Source of the DNA: Wohlfahrtiimonas chitiniclastica DSM 18708
GTDB taxonomy: Bacteria; Pseudomonadota; Gammaproteobacteria; Cardiobacteriales; Wohlfahrtiimonadaceae
Assembly (NCBI RefSeq): GCF_000375345.1
Contig: NZ_AQXD01000001.1
Coordinates: 512,600 to 576,599 of the forward strand
Direction of reading: 5' to 3'
DNA length: 64,000 bases
A model generated the notes under the pieces. The model searched no databases and was not told where the DNA came from. It worked only from the letters and a program-made list of their open reading frames with translations. A program made the translations under genes and the position numbers. Positions 35,132 to 43,943 of the stretch are shown here, piece after piece (the first letter of the stretch is position 1; every line of letters starts with the position of its first letter).

Positions 35132-36303
35132 TGAGCACTGCATATTTACATGGTGTGCGCCTGACGATTGATGATCAGGCATATATTGAAACACGCATTA
35201 TGGCCACAGATACCATTGGCGTTGTGTGTACTGCGGAAGATGCGGATCCTGAAGTGTTTCCGTTAGATCGTTGTGTTTTGGTCTTAGATATTAAAAAAGC
35301 AATTGCCAAAGCAGGAAATAAAGGCACGTTGTCAGAAACATTGCAATCGATTGATGCAGAAGTGCGTGCGCCTGTTGTGGTTGTGCGTGTGGCAGAAGGT
35401 GAAAGTGAAGAGACGATTGCCAATATTATTGGCAAGGTGAATGACAATGATAGCGTGACAGGGCTCAAAGCACTGGCATTAGCGCCCACTCAAGTGGGTG
35501 TGACACCGCGCATTTTTACCATTCCACTTTATGATAAATCTGAAGCTGTGGCCAAAGCATTGGTGGAGCATGCAGAACGTCAATATGGTTTTGCTTATAT
35601 GAGCATGAGCCATTGTGAAAATATCGCAGATGCTTTGGTATACCGTAAGAAGTTTGCCAATAACTATGGCATGTTCTTTTATGGTGACATCATCAAGTTT
35701 AATCCACAATTGGCCGCAGAAGTTGAGCACTATGCGGGACCAGCATTGGCAGGTTTACGCGCCCGCTTAGATCAGGAGAAAGGCTGGCATTATTCCATTT
35801 CAAATAAGGTGCTCAAAGGTGTGACAGGTTTAACCAAAGAGGTGACATATAGCGGCATCAATGGCTATGGCACAGGTGCAAACACGTTGAATGAAGCGGG
35901 TATTTCTTGCTTTGTGTTAGATGATGGCTACCGCACTTGGGGCAACCGCACCACCGCGGGACCTGATTCATCCATGTACTTTGAAGTCTTTGCACGTTCA
36001 AGCCAAGTGGCAGCCATTACTTTGGCAAATTTACTCAAAAACATGACACAAGATCAACCGATGAATCCTGCGCGTTTGGATCAGTTCAAACAACGCGGTG
36101 ATGCCATTTTATATGATTGGCAGCGTGCAGGCCGTATTTTAGGTGGTGAGATTATTCTACATCCTGAATTAAATGGTGATGATGCATTGATGAGTGGCCG
36201 CCCTGATTGGTTACTTGAATTGACAGCAGTGCCACCGATTGAGTCTCCAGGATTAACGGTGCGCTTATCCGATAAATTCATTAAAAATGCTGTAGGAGGT
36301 TAA
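35131..36303 (+). CDS. tail sheath protein (P2 gpFI-like)
   Basis: A 390-residue contractile sheath subunit. Landmarks: YLHGVRLTIDDQAYIETRIM, TIGVVCTAEDADPEVFPLDR and the C-terminal sheath domain with YGTGANTLNEAGISCFVLDD, FEVFARSS and RDAILYDWQRAGRILGG-type ends. AAGGAGAG lies just upstream. It contracts to drive the tube through the envelope. Confidence 0.95.
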   Translation: MSTAYLHGVRLTIDDQAYIETRIMATDTIGVVCTAEDADPEVFPLDRCVLVLDIKKAIAKAGNKGTLSETLQSIDAEVRAPVVVVRVAEGESEETIANIIGKVNDNDSVTGLKALALAPTQVGVTPRIFTIPLYDKSEAVAKALVEHAERQYGFAYMSMSHCENIADALVYRKKFANNYGMFFYGDIIKFNPQLAAEVEHYAGPALAGLRARLDQEKGWHYSISNKVLKGVTGLTKEVTYSGINGYGTGANTLNEAGISCFVLDDGYRTWGNRTTAGPDSSMYFEVFARSSQVAAITLANLLKNMTQDQPMNPARLDQFKQRGDAILYDWQRAGRILGGEIILHPELNGDDALMSGRPDWLLELTAVPPIESPGLTVRLSDKFIKNAVGG

Positions 36304-36305
36304 TC

Positions 36306-36824
36306 ATGAGCATTGTATTGCCACGCATTTTACGTGCGTTTGATTTGTATGTGGGTGACAACAACTATGCTGGCACCTGTGAAAAAATTAAGTTGCCGAA
36401 GAACTCACCAAAATTAGAAGAGTTGAATGCAGGTGGTTTATCACGTCCACTTAAAGTGGCTGTGGGTTATGACGCTGATTGGGAAATGAGCTTTTCAACC
36501 AAAGGGTTGGATTTTGATTTGCTGGTCAATAGCAATTGTTCCGTGGATGGTGTGCCCATCATGATTTTGGGCTCATTAGGGGAAGGGGACAGTTGTACAG
36601 AACGAGCATTTAAAGCCTATTTTTGGGGGCAAATTCAGGAAGCAGATGCAGGTGATTTATCACTCAATGAATTGAGTACAAATGATGTGACATTGGCGGT
36701 TGCACGTGTTCAGTATTTCGTGGATGGCAAAGAGATTTACTTTGAAGATCCCATGAACATGATTCGCCGCATCAATGGTAAAGATCAATTGGCAGACCGC
36801 CGTCGTCACTTAGGGAGACAATAA
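36306..36824 (+). CDS. tail tube protein (P2 gpFII-like)
   Basis: A 172-residue major tail tube protein. LPRILRAFDLYVGDNNYAGT and the late FEDPMNMIRRINGKDQLADR match gpFII. It lies 2 bp after the sheath gene and 2 bp before E. Confidence 0.94.
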   Translation: MSIVLPRILRAFDLYVGDNNYAGTCEKIKLPKNSPKLEELNAGGLSRPLKVAVGYDADWEMSFSTKGLDFDLLVNSNCSVDGVPIMILGSLGEGDSCTERAFKAYFWGQIQEADAGDLSLNELSTNDVTLAVARVQYFVDGKEIYFEDPMNMIRRINGKDQLADRRRHLGRQ

Positions 36825-36826
36825 AC

Positions 36827-37129
36827 ATGAGCGAACAAAAAACAGTGAGATTAAGCAAGCCTGTAATGGTGGGCGAAACTGAATATACAGAAATTGTGGT
36901 GCGTGAACCGAATGTGATTGCCCTTAAAGGATTGTCATTGCACGCATTGCAGTTTGGCCATACCGATCCATTGATTGAGTTGCTGCCAAAAATCACGGAG
37001 CCACGTTTATCGCAGACGGTCATCAAAAAGATGAGCGTTAAAGACATCAGTAAGTTTGCATTAGTGGTCACAGCTTTTTTGGTGGATCCGCTCGATTGGG
37101 CGGAGGAAGAGGAACAGATGGAGGCATAA
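36827..37129 (+). CDS. tail assembly protein E (P2 gpE-like)
   Basis: A 100-residue tail assembly chaperone, the zero-frame product. REPNVIALKGLSLHALQFGH is typical. In-frame slippery T-TTT-TTG (37075-37081) sits 16 codons before its stop, allowing a -1 shift into the longer E' product. Confidence 0.9.
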   Translation: MSEQKTVRLSKPVMVGETEYTEIVVREPNVIALKGLSLHALQFGHTDPLIELLPKITEPRLSQTVIKKMSVKDISKFALVVTAFLVDPLDWAEEEEQMEA

Positions 37130-37272
37130 AGTCAAAAATGGTGGTGATCGGGTTGTCGTTCCCGTTCATCACTTATGGCGATATGTGCAACATGGAAATA
37201 TCTGAATTAAATGGGTGGTATGAGGATGCCAAAACATACCAAGAAGAGCTAAAGGAGGCACGTGGTGGCTGA
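36827..37272 (+). CDS. tail assembly protein E' (-1 frameshift product)
   Basis: Read as E to the heptamer T-TTT-TTG at 37075-37081, then in the -1 frame to the TGA at 37270-37272, adding about 64 residues. The extension includes VVIGLSFPFITYGDMCNMEI then SELNGWYEDAKTYQEELKEA, which looks like real coding sequence and fills the gap before the tape measure. P2 and most long-tailed phages make such a chaperone pair (E/E', lambda G/GT). The heptamer is in the correct phase for slippage. Strong, but expression is inferred. Confidence 0.8.
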
Positions 37273-39442
37273 GTTGAAAATGGAAGTGATTTTACAGGCA
37301 TTTGACCACGTGACCTCTGTGATGCGTGGTATTGATGGCTCAATTGGTAAAACCAAGCAGAACATCAAAGATTATAAAAAACGCGTTCGAGAGCTCAATG
37401 ATCGCATTCCACAAGTTGGACCATTGAGCAGGGCGCAGCAACGTGATCAACAAGAACTTGAGAAAACCTCTCGTTTAATTGAAAGGCAACAAGCGCGATT
37501 GACGCGACTTTATAAAACGCAGGCTCATCGAAATTCAGGAAAACAAATGATGGGTGCAGGTGGTATGCACATTGCAGCGGCCACGGCAATGGGTTATGGC
37601 GTATCGCGTTTTATGGATGATGGTATGAACTTTGATACGACGATGGGCAGAGTTCAGGCTTTAACACGTTTGCAAAAAGATGATCCCATGCTGGCAGCAT
37701 TGCGGGCAAATGCTAAAGAATTGGGTGCTTCAACTTGGGCGGATCCTACACAAGTTGCTCAAGGCCAAGCATTTTATGCGATGGCAGGCTTTAAACCTGA
37801 AGAGATCATCAAGTCAATGGCGGGTACATTGGATTTGGCTAAAGCAGGTGATGTGGATATTTCAAGGGCGGCGGACATTGGGTCAAATATTCTCTCAGCT
37901 TTTGGCTTATCAGCCGATGAAATGGACCGTGTGGGTGATATTTTAGTGGGGACATTTACGCGTACGAATACAGATCTTGAGATGCTTGGTGAAACCATGA
38001 AATATGTAGGGCCAATTGCCAAGGGATTGGGTGTCAGTTTAGAGGAAACCTCTGCCATTGCTGGTGTGTTGGGGAACATTGGTATTCAAGGCAGTCAATC
38101 AGGTACAGCCATGCGTGCGATCTTCAGTCGTTTAGCAGCAGGACCGAGCATGGCAAAGAAAGAGCTGGCTAAACTTGGCATTAAAACGAATGATAAAAAG
38201 GGCAACCTTAGAACGCCTGTTGATTTATTGAGAGAAGTGTTACAGAAAACAGCCAAAATGGGTAATGCTCAACGCATGGGGATTTTGAAAAGTATTGCAG
38301 GTGAGGAAGCGGCTGCGGCTTTTTCTGCATTGATTGAGAAAGGCAACTTAGAAGATTTAAATCGCATCATTGATGAGCTGAAGAACAACCATGGTGAAAG
38401 TAAGCAATTGGCCAAAGTCATGGCGGATAACTTATCAGGCGATATGCAGCAATTAAATTCAGCATGGACGGATTTTAAGATCTCTATCTTTGAGGTGAAC
38501 AATAAAGGGCTACGTAATACGTTTAAATGGCTCACTAAAATCATGGTTAATATTGGGGATTTTGCCAAAAGTAGTCCAGATATCATTAGTAATTTGAGCT
38601 ACATCGCAGCAGGTGTGATGGGCATTACAGCCTCATTAGGTTTGGCTAAATTGGCATGGGGAGCATTTCAGTTTGCTGTGCTTGGTAATCCCATTGTGGC
38701 AGCCATTGCTGGCATTGGCTTGGTCATGTATGGCGTGTATAAAAATTGGGACAGCTTAGTTTGGTTTTTCACAGATGGTGTTTTTCAAATAGGGAAAGAT
38801 CTGCGGAATGTCTATGACTGGTTAGGGAGCTGGATTGGCAGAATCCCCATCATTGGCTCTAAGTTACAATTTGTCTTTGATATTGGCGCTAATACTATTT
38901 TGGGGATTGGCACTGCATTTAGAAAGTTTGGGGAGTTCATGGGTGCAGGGGTCGCTTTTGTCGTGAATGCCTTTAGGGATTGGGACTCCTCGTTTGCGGT
39001 ATTAAAGTCCTCTGTGGCGGAATTTTGGAACGATATGGTCAAGTGGGCACAACCAGCCATTGATAGAGTCATGAAAATATTGCAGCCGTTTTTTGATGCT
39101 TATTATGCCATTGTCGGGAAAAAAGACACGGCTATGTATGACAAATTAGACATTGAAAATAAAACAGGTTTGACCTATGGCGAGTTTGGGACTTTAAGTC
39201 CAGAAGTACAATTAAAAGCAATTGGCGGCAATGCGCATTTAAATGATGCGGCTCGCCAAGAAGATTATCAACGCATATTGCAAAACCGCATCAATGGGAC
39301 TGGCAATCGTACACAAACCAACACATTCAAGATTAACATTACAGTGCAAAGCAGTGATGCATCCGCCATTGCTGAATCAGTTAAGCGTGGCATTGCCAGC
39401 GTTACCAATAAAAACAGTGCATTTTTAGGAGATGTGACGTAA
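37262..39442 (+). CDS. tail tape measure protein (P2 gpT-like)
   Basis: A 726-residue tape measure that sets tail length. N-terminal coiled coils (SRAQQRDQQELEKTSRLIER) precede a conserved TMP core (LGASTWADPTQVAQGQAFYA, GIQGSQSGTAMRAIFSRLAA; residues about 150-290). A hydrophobic stretch lies at about 445-500. Start is GTG at 37262 or 37265 behind AAGGAGG; the second gives better spacing. It overlaps the E' stop, as expected for a coupled chaperone. Confidence 0.93.
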   Translation: MVAELKMEVILQAFDHVTSVMRGIDGSIGKTKQNIKDYKKRVRELNDRIPQVGPLSRAQQRDQQELEKTSRLIERQQARLTRLYKTQAHRNSGKQMMGAGGMHIAAATAMGYGVSRFMDDGMNFDTTMGRVQALTRLQKDDPMLAALRANAKELGASTWADPTQVAQGQAFYAMAGFKPEEIIKSMAGTLDLAKAGDVDISRAADIGSNILSAFGLSADEMDRVGDILVGTFTRTNTDLEMLGETMKYVGPIAKGLGVSLEETSAIAGVLGNIGIQGSQSGTAMRAIFSRLAAGPSMAKKELAKLGIKTNDKKGNLRTPVDLLREVLQKTAKMGNAQRMGILKSIAGEEAAAAFSALIEKGNLEDLNRIIDELKNNHGESKQLAKVMADNLSGDMQQLNSAWTDFKISIFEVNNKGLRNTFKWLTKIMVNIGDFAKSSPDIISNLSYIAAGVMGITASLGLAKLAWGAFQFAVLGNPIVAAIAGIGLVMYGVYKNWDSLVWFFTDGVFQIGKDLRNVYDWLGSWIGRIPIIGSKLQFVFDIGANTILGIGTAFRKFGEFMGAGVAFVVNAFRDWDSSFAVLKSSVAEFWNDMVKWAQPAIDRVMKILQPFFDAYYAIVGKKDTAMYDKLDIENKTGLTYGEFGTLSPEVQLKAIGGNAHLNDAARQEDYQRILQNRINGTGNRTQTNTFKINITVQSSDASAIAESVKRGIASVTNKNSAFLGDVT

Positions 39443-39876
39443 TGAAAGTTCAAATGGTTTGGGGATTTTTCCCCTTTGCTTTGGAGTCATTGCCATATGA
39501 GCAGTTTACAAAGAAAACGGGCTATAAATATGCGAGTAATTCACGGGTGGGCACGCGTGATGCCCATCAATTTTTGGGTCCTGGTGATGAAATGGTGGTG
39601 TTGTCGGGCAAACTTTTACCCATGCTGACAGGCGGGCGCAATGTGTTGGAAATTTTGCGGTTACAGGCAAGCAGCGGGCAGGCATTTCCTTTGATTGAAA
39701 GAACGGGCAGAATTCATGGCAATTATATTTGTATGAATGCCGATGAAATTGCCCGTCAGTTTGAGCACACAGGCGCACCACATATTGTGGATTTTACCCT
39801 TGAGTTCAAACGGGAAGGGGATGATCTATTAGGTGCATTGGGTGTGCTGACAAGCCAGATTAGTGGGTTGATTTAA
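39442..39876 (+). CDS. tail protein U (P2 gpU-like)
   Basis: A 144-residue tail tip protein. MVWGFFPFALESLPYEQFTK and RIGRIHGNYICMN-type segments (ERTGRIHGNYICMNADEIAR) fit gpU. Its stop overlaps by 4 bp the end of a convergent accessory gene that separates it from gpD. Confidence 0.88.
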   Translation: MKVQMVWGFFPFALESLPYEQFTKKTGYKYASNSRVGTRDAHQFLGPGDEMVVLSGKLLPMLTGGRNVLEILRLQASSGQAFPLIERTGRIHGNYICMNADEIARQFEHTGAPHIVDFTLEFKREGDDLLGALGVLTSQISGLI

Positions 39877-40595
39877 TTCCCTAGTTTAACTTGTTCCCAT
39901 TCTGTTTTGAGTATTTCTTGAGTCATGATACTAATCATTTTCAGAGTGATTGTTTTTGTATGTATATAAAATTGCATTTGGTCAGTTGAGGATAATTGTG
40001 CAAAACTATCGCAATATAGAGGAAATGGTGCTGCGAATGGTGCACCCCAATATTCAGATATTTTTTGACAAAATTGATTGATATCCTCGATACTTAAAGG
40101 ATTAAAAATAAAGCAATTTACTTCCCCTAATAATCTAACTAATTCTAGTGATTTATCATTTTTTATAGTTTTTGCTTGTGGTGACAACAGCAGTGTTACA
40201 TAGGATGTTATGTACAATAATCTATTGTGATTTTCTTCTGTAACTAACTGAGGTGTAAATACTATATTGTTTTGGTGGTCATAATTATATGATTTCATGT
40301 TATATACAAGTTGCAAATATTCTGCCATATTTTTACGTAAATCATTGATCCATTCTTGTCTGTTTTTTGATAGTACTTCTATTTCTCTTTTTTTTCTTTC
40401 AGATATGACACTGTTATACCAAGCTAAAACAAGAGGAAATGAAACATACATTATGGTTAGTAGCACAGAATAATTGCCTAGTTCTGTATTCTTAAATATA
40501 GCTAATGTCACCGCTAAAACTATGAGAATTGAGGATACACCTAGTATAAATCCTAATAACCAAGACTCAGATAGTCTTTTATTATATTTATCCAT
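39873..40595 (-). CDS. two-TM accessory (moron) protein between U and D, unrecognised
   Basis: A 240-residue protein on the strand opposite to the late genes, inserted between the normally adjacent U and D and visibly richer in A+T. Two TM helices (about residues 12-34 and 43-60) are followed by a basic juxtamembrane helix (ERKKREIEVLSKNRQEWIND) and a helical cytosolic domain. The RQEWI-LR-AE(Y/F)-type helix is shared by many unclassified two-TM proteins. Position, orientation and composition mark it as cargo expressed in the lysogen; immunity or exclusion is a guess. Confidence 0.75.
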   Translation of the reverse strand: MDKYNKRLSESWLLGFILGVSSILIVLAVTLAIFKNTELGNYSVLLTIMYVSFPLVLAWYNSVISERKKREIEVLSKNRQEWINDLRKNMAEYLQLVYNMKSYNYDHQNNIVFTPQLVTEENHNRLLYITSYVTLLLSPQAKTIKNDKSLELVRLLGEVNCFIFNPLSIEDINQFCQKISEYWGAPFAAPFPLYCDSFAQLSSTDQMQFYIHTKTITLKMISIMTQEILKTEWEQVKLGN

Positions 40596-40682
40596 GATTT
40601 ATGTCCTTAAATAAACTAGAAGTTCATTATTTTAATAACAGAACTTTTTTAATATTGAAACTTTGTATTATAAGGAGCCACT

Positions 40683-41663
40683 ATGCTTTTTGATACCAAA
40701 ACACCACAATATGCCATCACTGTTGATGGCAAGAACATTACCAGCCGCATTAATTCACGCTTATTGTCCCTCAATTTGGTTGATAATCGTGGTTTTGATG
40801 CTGATACATTAACGCTTGTGATTGATGATAGTGATGGTTTCATGGCGTTGCCAAAGCGTGGCGTTAAGATCAATGTGAAGATTGGCTTTGGTGCATTGAT
40901 TGATCGCGGGGACTTTGTGGTGGATGCTGTTTCACATACAGGCGCACCTGATGTGATCACCATTTCCGCCAATTCTGCGGACTTTAGAAAGAAGCTTTTG
41001 GAGCAGAAGAACAAGGCATATCATCAAAAGACCATCAAAGAGATTGTGGAAGCGATTGCAGGAGAGCACAAATTAGAATTCCGAGTGGCTGATGAATTGG
41101 CCAACATTAAAGTGCAGGATCGTCAGCAGCGCAATGAGAGTGATGCCAACTTTTTAACGCGTTTGGCTGAAGAGTTTGATGCAGTAGCCACGGTGAAAAA
41201 GGGTACCATCCTATTTTTGAAACGCGGGGAAAGCAAGACAGCTAGCGGCCAAGAGTTGCCCACAATCATCATTACCCGTAATCAAGGGGATAATCACAGT
41301 TATTCTGTGAGTGATCGTGATGCTTATACGGGCATTAAAGCGAAATACACAACCACTAAGAATGGCGTGCGTAAAGAGGTTTTGGTGGGCGATGATGAGC
41401 GCACAAAGATGCTGCGCCGCATTTACAAAACGGAAGATGAGGCAAGGGCAGCGGCAGAAAATGAATTGAAGCGGGTACAACGTGCAGTTGCATCATTTTC
41501 GTTTACGCTGGCGATGGGTCGCCCTGAACTCATAGCAGAAAGCCCAGTGAAAGTACTGGGCTTTAAGGCGGAGATTGATTCACAAAATTGGATCGCTACT
41601 CGTGTGACTCATAACCTTGATCAGAGTGGTTTGACGACTCAGGTTGAGGCGGAGGTTAAATAA
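40683..41663 (+). CDS. late-control/tail protein D (P2 gpD-like)
   Basis: A 326-residue tail hub protein of the gp27-like family. RINSRLLSLNLVDNRGFDAD and the phage_GPD middle (IKVQDRQQRNESDANFLTRL) are clear. AAGGAG precedes the ATG. It is the last structural gene and is cut off from U by an opposite-strand insertion, so it may need its own promoter in 40596-40682. Confidence 0.92.
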   Translation: MLFDTKTPQYAITVDGKNITSRINSRLLSLNLVDNRGFDADTLTLVIDDSDGFMALPKRGVKINVKIGFGALIDRGDFVVDAVSHTGAPDVITISANSADFRKKLLEQKNKAYHQKTIKEIVEAIAGEHKLEFRVADELANIKVQDRQQRNESDANFLTRLAEEFDAVATVKKGTILFLKRGESKTASGQELPTIIITRNQGDNHSYSVSDRDAYTGIKAKYTTTKNGVRKEVLVGDDERTKMLRRIYKTEDEARAAAENELKRVQRAVASFSFTLAMGRPELIAESPVKVLGFKAEIDSQNWIATRVTHNLDQSGLTTQVEAEVK

Positions 41664-41683
41664 TCGGTATTCAAATTGTATAA

Positions 41684-43093
41684 TTATTCTCGCTGCTGTG
41701 CAATATTAGCAGCTGTATCTATTATTTCCTTAACTGGATGTTTGAGAGGTTGCTGCTTATCTAAAGTTGTAGATGGATTAAAAGATACATTTTGGATTAA
41801 ATCACCCATTAAATTCTCAAGCATTTTTTTTTCTTGATCGCTCTCAATGCTTTCAATTTGTTGTTTAAAACTACTGTAGGAACTTGCTATAGATTCTTTA
41901 TGTGCATACTCTTGTTGCAATCTTACACATTCATTTAATTTTGAGGAAACAAAAATTGTTATCCAGACCAATAGGCCAAGTATAGGAAGCTGTAATAATA
42001 TTTTAGAAAAAACATAAAGTAAGGTTATGTTTTCTAAGTTTGCATATTTAATTACATTATAGCCACCAAAAACAGCTAATACACAAAATAATCCTATGAG
42101 CGCTCGATTATAAAAAGTGATTTTTTTATCGAAAGTCTCTTTAGCTGCTTTATAGGAACTTGCCAATCCTGCACTCATAGCTGCTGGCAATAAATCTTCA
42201 ATTTTTGTAGTGAATCCTTTATAAGTATTTTCATATTCTATGATCTTCTTATCAACTGCATCTTTTTGCTTTGCAAAAAAATTTTCTAGCTCTTTAGCTT
42301 GTTCCTTTGTTTTAGCTTGTATTGCATCAAGAGAATTGTTAGTTTCATCTAATTTTTCATCTAAAGCGTTAATTCTACTTTCAGCACCATCTTCAGCAAA
42401 TAACTTTTCCTCTAAATCATCAATTTTAGCTTCTGTGCCATTTTCACCAAATAAGTGATGCTCTAAAGTATTTATTCGTTCGACTATACCTGTTTCTGTT
42501 GCTGATAGCTTGTTATCTAATGCATTAATTCTAGTATCTACATCTGTTTCAGATGTAGATATTTTGTCCTCTATCGCTTTAACTCGTTCTGTCGTGTTTG
42601 ATTCTGCCGCCACTAATTTGTTATCTAATGCATTAATTCTAGCGCCTACATCTGTTTCTGATGTAGATATTTTGTCCTCTATTGCTTTAACTCGTTCTGT
42701 CGTGTCTGATTCTGCAGCCACTAATTTGTTATCTAATGTATTAATTCTAGCATCTACATCTGTTTCTGATGTAGATATTTTGTCCTCTATTGCTTTAACT
42801 CGTTCTGTCGTGTCTGATTCTGCCGCCACTAATTTGTTATCTAATGTATTAATTCTAGCATCTACATCTGTTTCTGATGTAGATATTTTATCCTCTATTG
42901 CTTTAACTCGTTCTGTCGTGTCTGATTCTGCAGCCACTAATTTGTTATCTAATGTATTAATTCTAGCATCTACATCTGTTTCTGATGTAGATATTTTGTC
43001 CTCTATCGCTTTAACTCGTTCTGTCGTGTCTGATTCTGCAGCCACTAATTTGTTATCTAATGCATTAATTCTAGCGCCTACATCTGTATTCAT
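41684..43093 (-). CDS. repeat coiled-coil membrane protein of the repressor-linked cassette, unrecognised
   Basis: A 469-residue protein. Residues 4-183 are five near-identical 36-residue repeats (DARINTLDNKLVAAESDTTE, then RVKAIEDKISTSET), a sixth degenerate copy follows, and more coiled coil runs to about 300. Two TM helices (about 330-348 and 362-384) and a basic/polar cytosolic tail follow. DLLPAAMSAGLASSYKAAKE precedes the membrane part. No enzyme motif is seen. It starts 9 bp after the upstream TM/BRCT-like gene and lies in the leftward repressor operon. A long cytoplasmic coiled-coil rod on a membrane hairpin suits sensing or assembly; function unknown. Confidence 0.8.
   Translation of the reverse strand: MNTDVGARINALDNKLVAAESDTTERVKAIEDKISTSETDVDARINTLDNKLVAAESDTTERVKAIEDKISTSETDVDARINTLDNKLVAAESDTTERVKAIEDKISTSETDVDARINTLDNKLVAAESDTTERVKAIEDKISTSETDVGARINALDNKLVAAESNTTERVKAIEDKISTSETDVDTRINALDNKLSATETGIVERINTLEHHLFGENGTEAKIDDLEEKLFAEDGAESRINALDEKLDETNNSLDAIQAKTKEQAKELENFFAKQKDAVDKKIIEYENTYKGFTTKIEDLLPAAMSAGLASSYKAAKETFDKKITFYNRALIGLFCVLAVFGGYNVIKYANLENITLLYVFSKILLQLPILGLLVWITIFVSSKLNECVRLQQEYAHKESIASSYSSFKQQIESIESDQEKKMLENLMGDLIQNVSFNPSTTLDKQQPLKHPVKEIIDTAANIAQQRE
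42545..43084. repeat. five 108-bp tandem repeats within the coiled-coil gene
   Basis: Five consecutive 108-bp units (boundaries about 43084, 42976, 42868, 42760, 42652, 42545) differ by only a few bases, many silent; a sixth unit to about 42437 is diverged. Each encodes one 36-residue coiled-coil block. Identity this high at DNA level implies recent expansion or gene conversion and predicts copy-number variation between strains. Confidence 0.9.
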
Positions 43094-43102
43094 AATTATT
43101 AT

Positions 43103-43942
43103 TTAAACCTCACTCGTTTTTAAAAAATGTAAAAATTGTTCTTTATTCATAATCAATGTGCCATTCTCTGTGGCTCGTTCTCTTTGTGTTTCAGGTAATG
43201 CAGCATTAGTAACAATAGCAAATAATGTTTTGGTTTGTGTTTTTAGTACTTTTAATCGATATGCTTTAGCAAGCTCTTCCAACTCAAGTGATTCAGATTC
43301 TGAAAAGCCGATAATATTAATGCCTGTTCGTTTTATATCATGAGTCAATGACTTTATCTGTTTAATGATTGGTTGCCAATGCTGCAATTTTTCTTTAAAC
43401 CTTTCACCACGTAAAACATTCAAAACATTTTCATAAGAAAAGGTAAAAATGTATTTATCATAACTATCTTCTAATACATAGCCATTAAAAAACATTGGAT
43501 ATTCACTTGTAATAATAAGGTTTAGATTTTTTTGTTCCCCTTTCTTATTGTTGTAGCGAATAGAAATAAAATTATCATTATGAGTGGCATATTCATCTAA
43601 ATATGCCTCATACATCGTATCAACTATTTCTTGACCATTTGTAAAATACTCAATTTTCTCACGCACATAAGTTCTTTCAGCCTTTGCGGTATGACAATAT
43701 CCATAAATATAATTTTCATCTACTTTATGCAGGGTAATAGTTTTATATCGTTTGGCCTCTTCTAAATCTTCTTCCTCTTCTGTTAAATCCTCATCATGAT
43801 CGGGAAAATTTAGATAATAGAAAGATACTTTTTTCCCTTTTTTTGGCGAGATTTTTTGTTTTTGGTTGCGTTTAAGTTTTTTATTTCGCATTAAAATAAG
43901 AAGAAAAATCCCCACAATCACAAATGCCAAAAAGATTTCCAT
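43103..43942 (-). CDS. TM-anchored WYL-like/BRCT-like protein of the repressor-linked cassette
   Basis: A 279-residue protein. One N-terminal TM helix (about residues 3-18) is followed by a basic stretch and an acidic patch (HDEDLTEEEEDLEE). A segment TLHKVDENYIYGYCHTAKAE, RTYVREKI resembles a WYL-type domain. The last 70 residues (INIIGFSESESLELEELAKA, TLFAIVTNAALPETQRERAT, EQFLHFL) have the hydrophobic pattern of a BRCT domain. It starts 1 bp after the repressor stop and precedes the coiled-coil gene by 9 bp. A DNA- or phosphopeptide-type domain on a membrane anchor is unusual. Both domain calls are by eye. Confidence 0.75.
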   Translation of the reverse strand: MEIFLAFVIVGIFLLILMRNKKLKRNQKQKISPKKGKKVSFYYLNFPDHDEDLTEEEEDLEEAKRYKTITLHKVDENYIYGYCHTAKAERTYVREKIEYFTNGQEIVDTMYEAYLDEYATHNDNFISIRYNNKKGEQKNLNLIITSEYPMFFNGYVLEDSYDKYIFTFSYENVLNVLRGERFKEKLQHWQPIIKQIKSLTHDIKRTGINIIGFSESESLELEELAKAYRLKVLKTQTKTLFAIVTNAALPETQRERATENGTLIMNKEQFLHFLKTSEV

Positions 43943-43943
43943 A

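Noticed and set aside
42545-43084. Tandem repeats considered as a CRISPR array
   Set aside because: Units are 108 bp, contiguous and coding, with no unique spacers and no cas genes.
42510-43106. 198-residue rightward reading frame of repeated VSDVDILSSIALTRS-type sequence
   Set aside because: It is the antisense shadow of the 108-bp coding repeats; the leftward frame has operon spacing, coiled-coil sense and TM helices.
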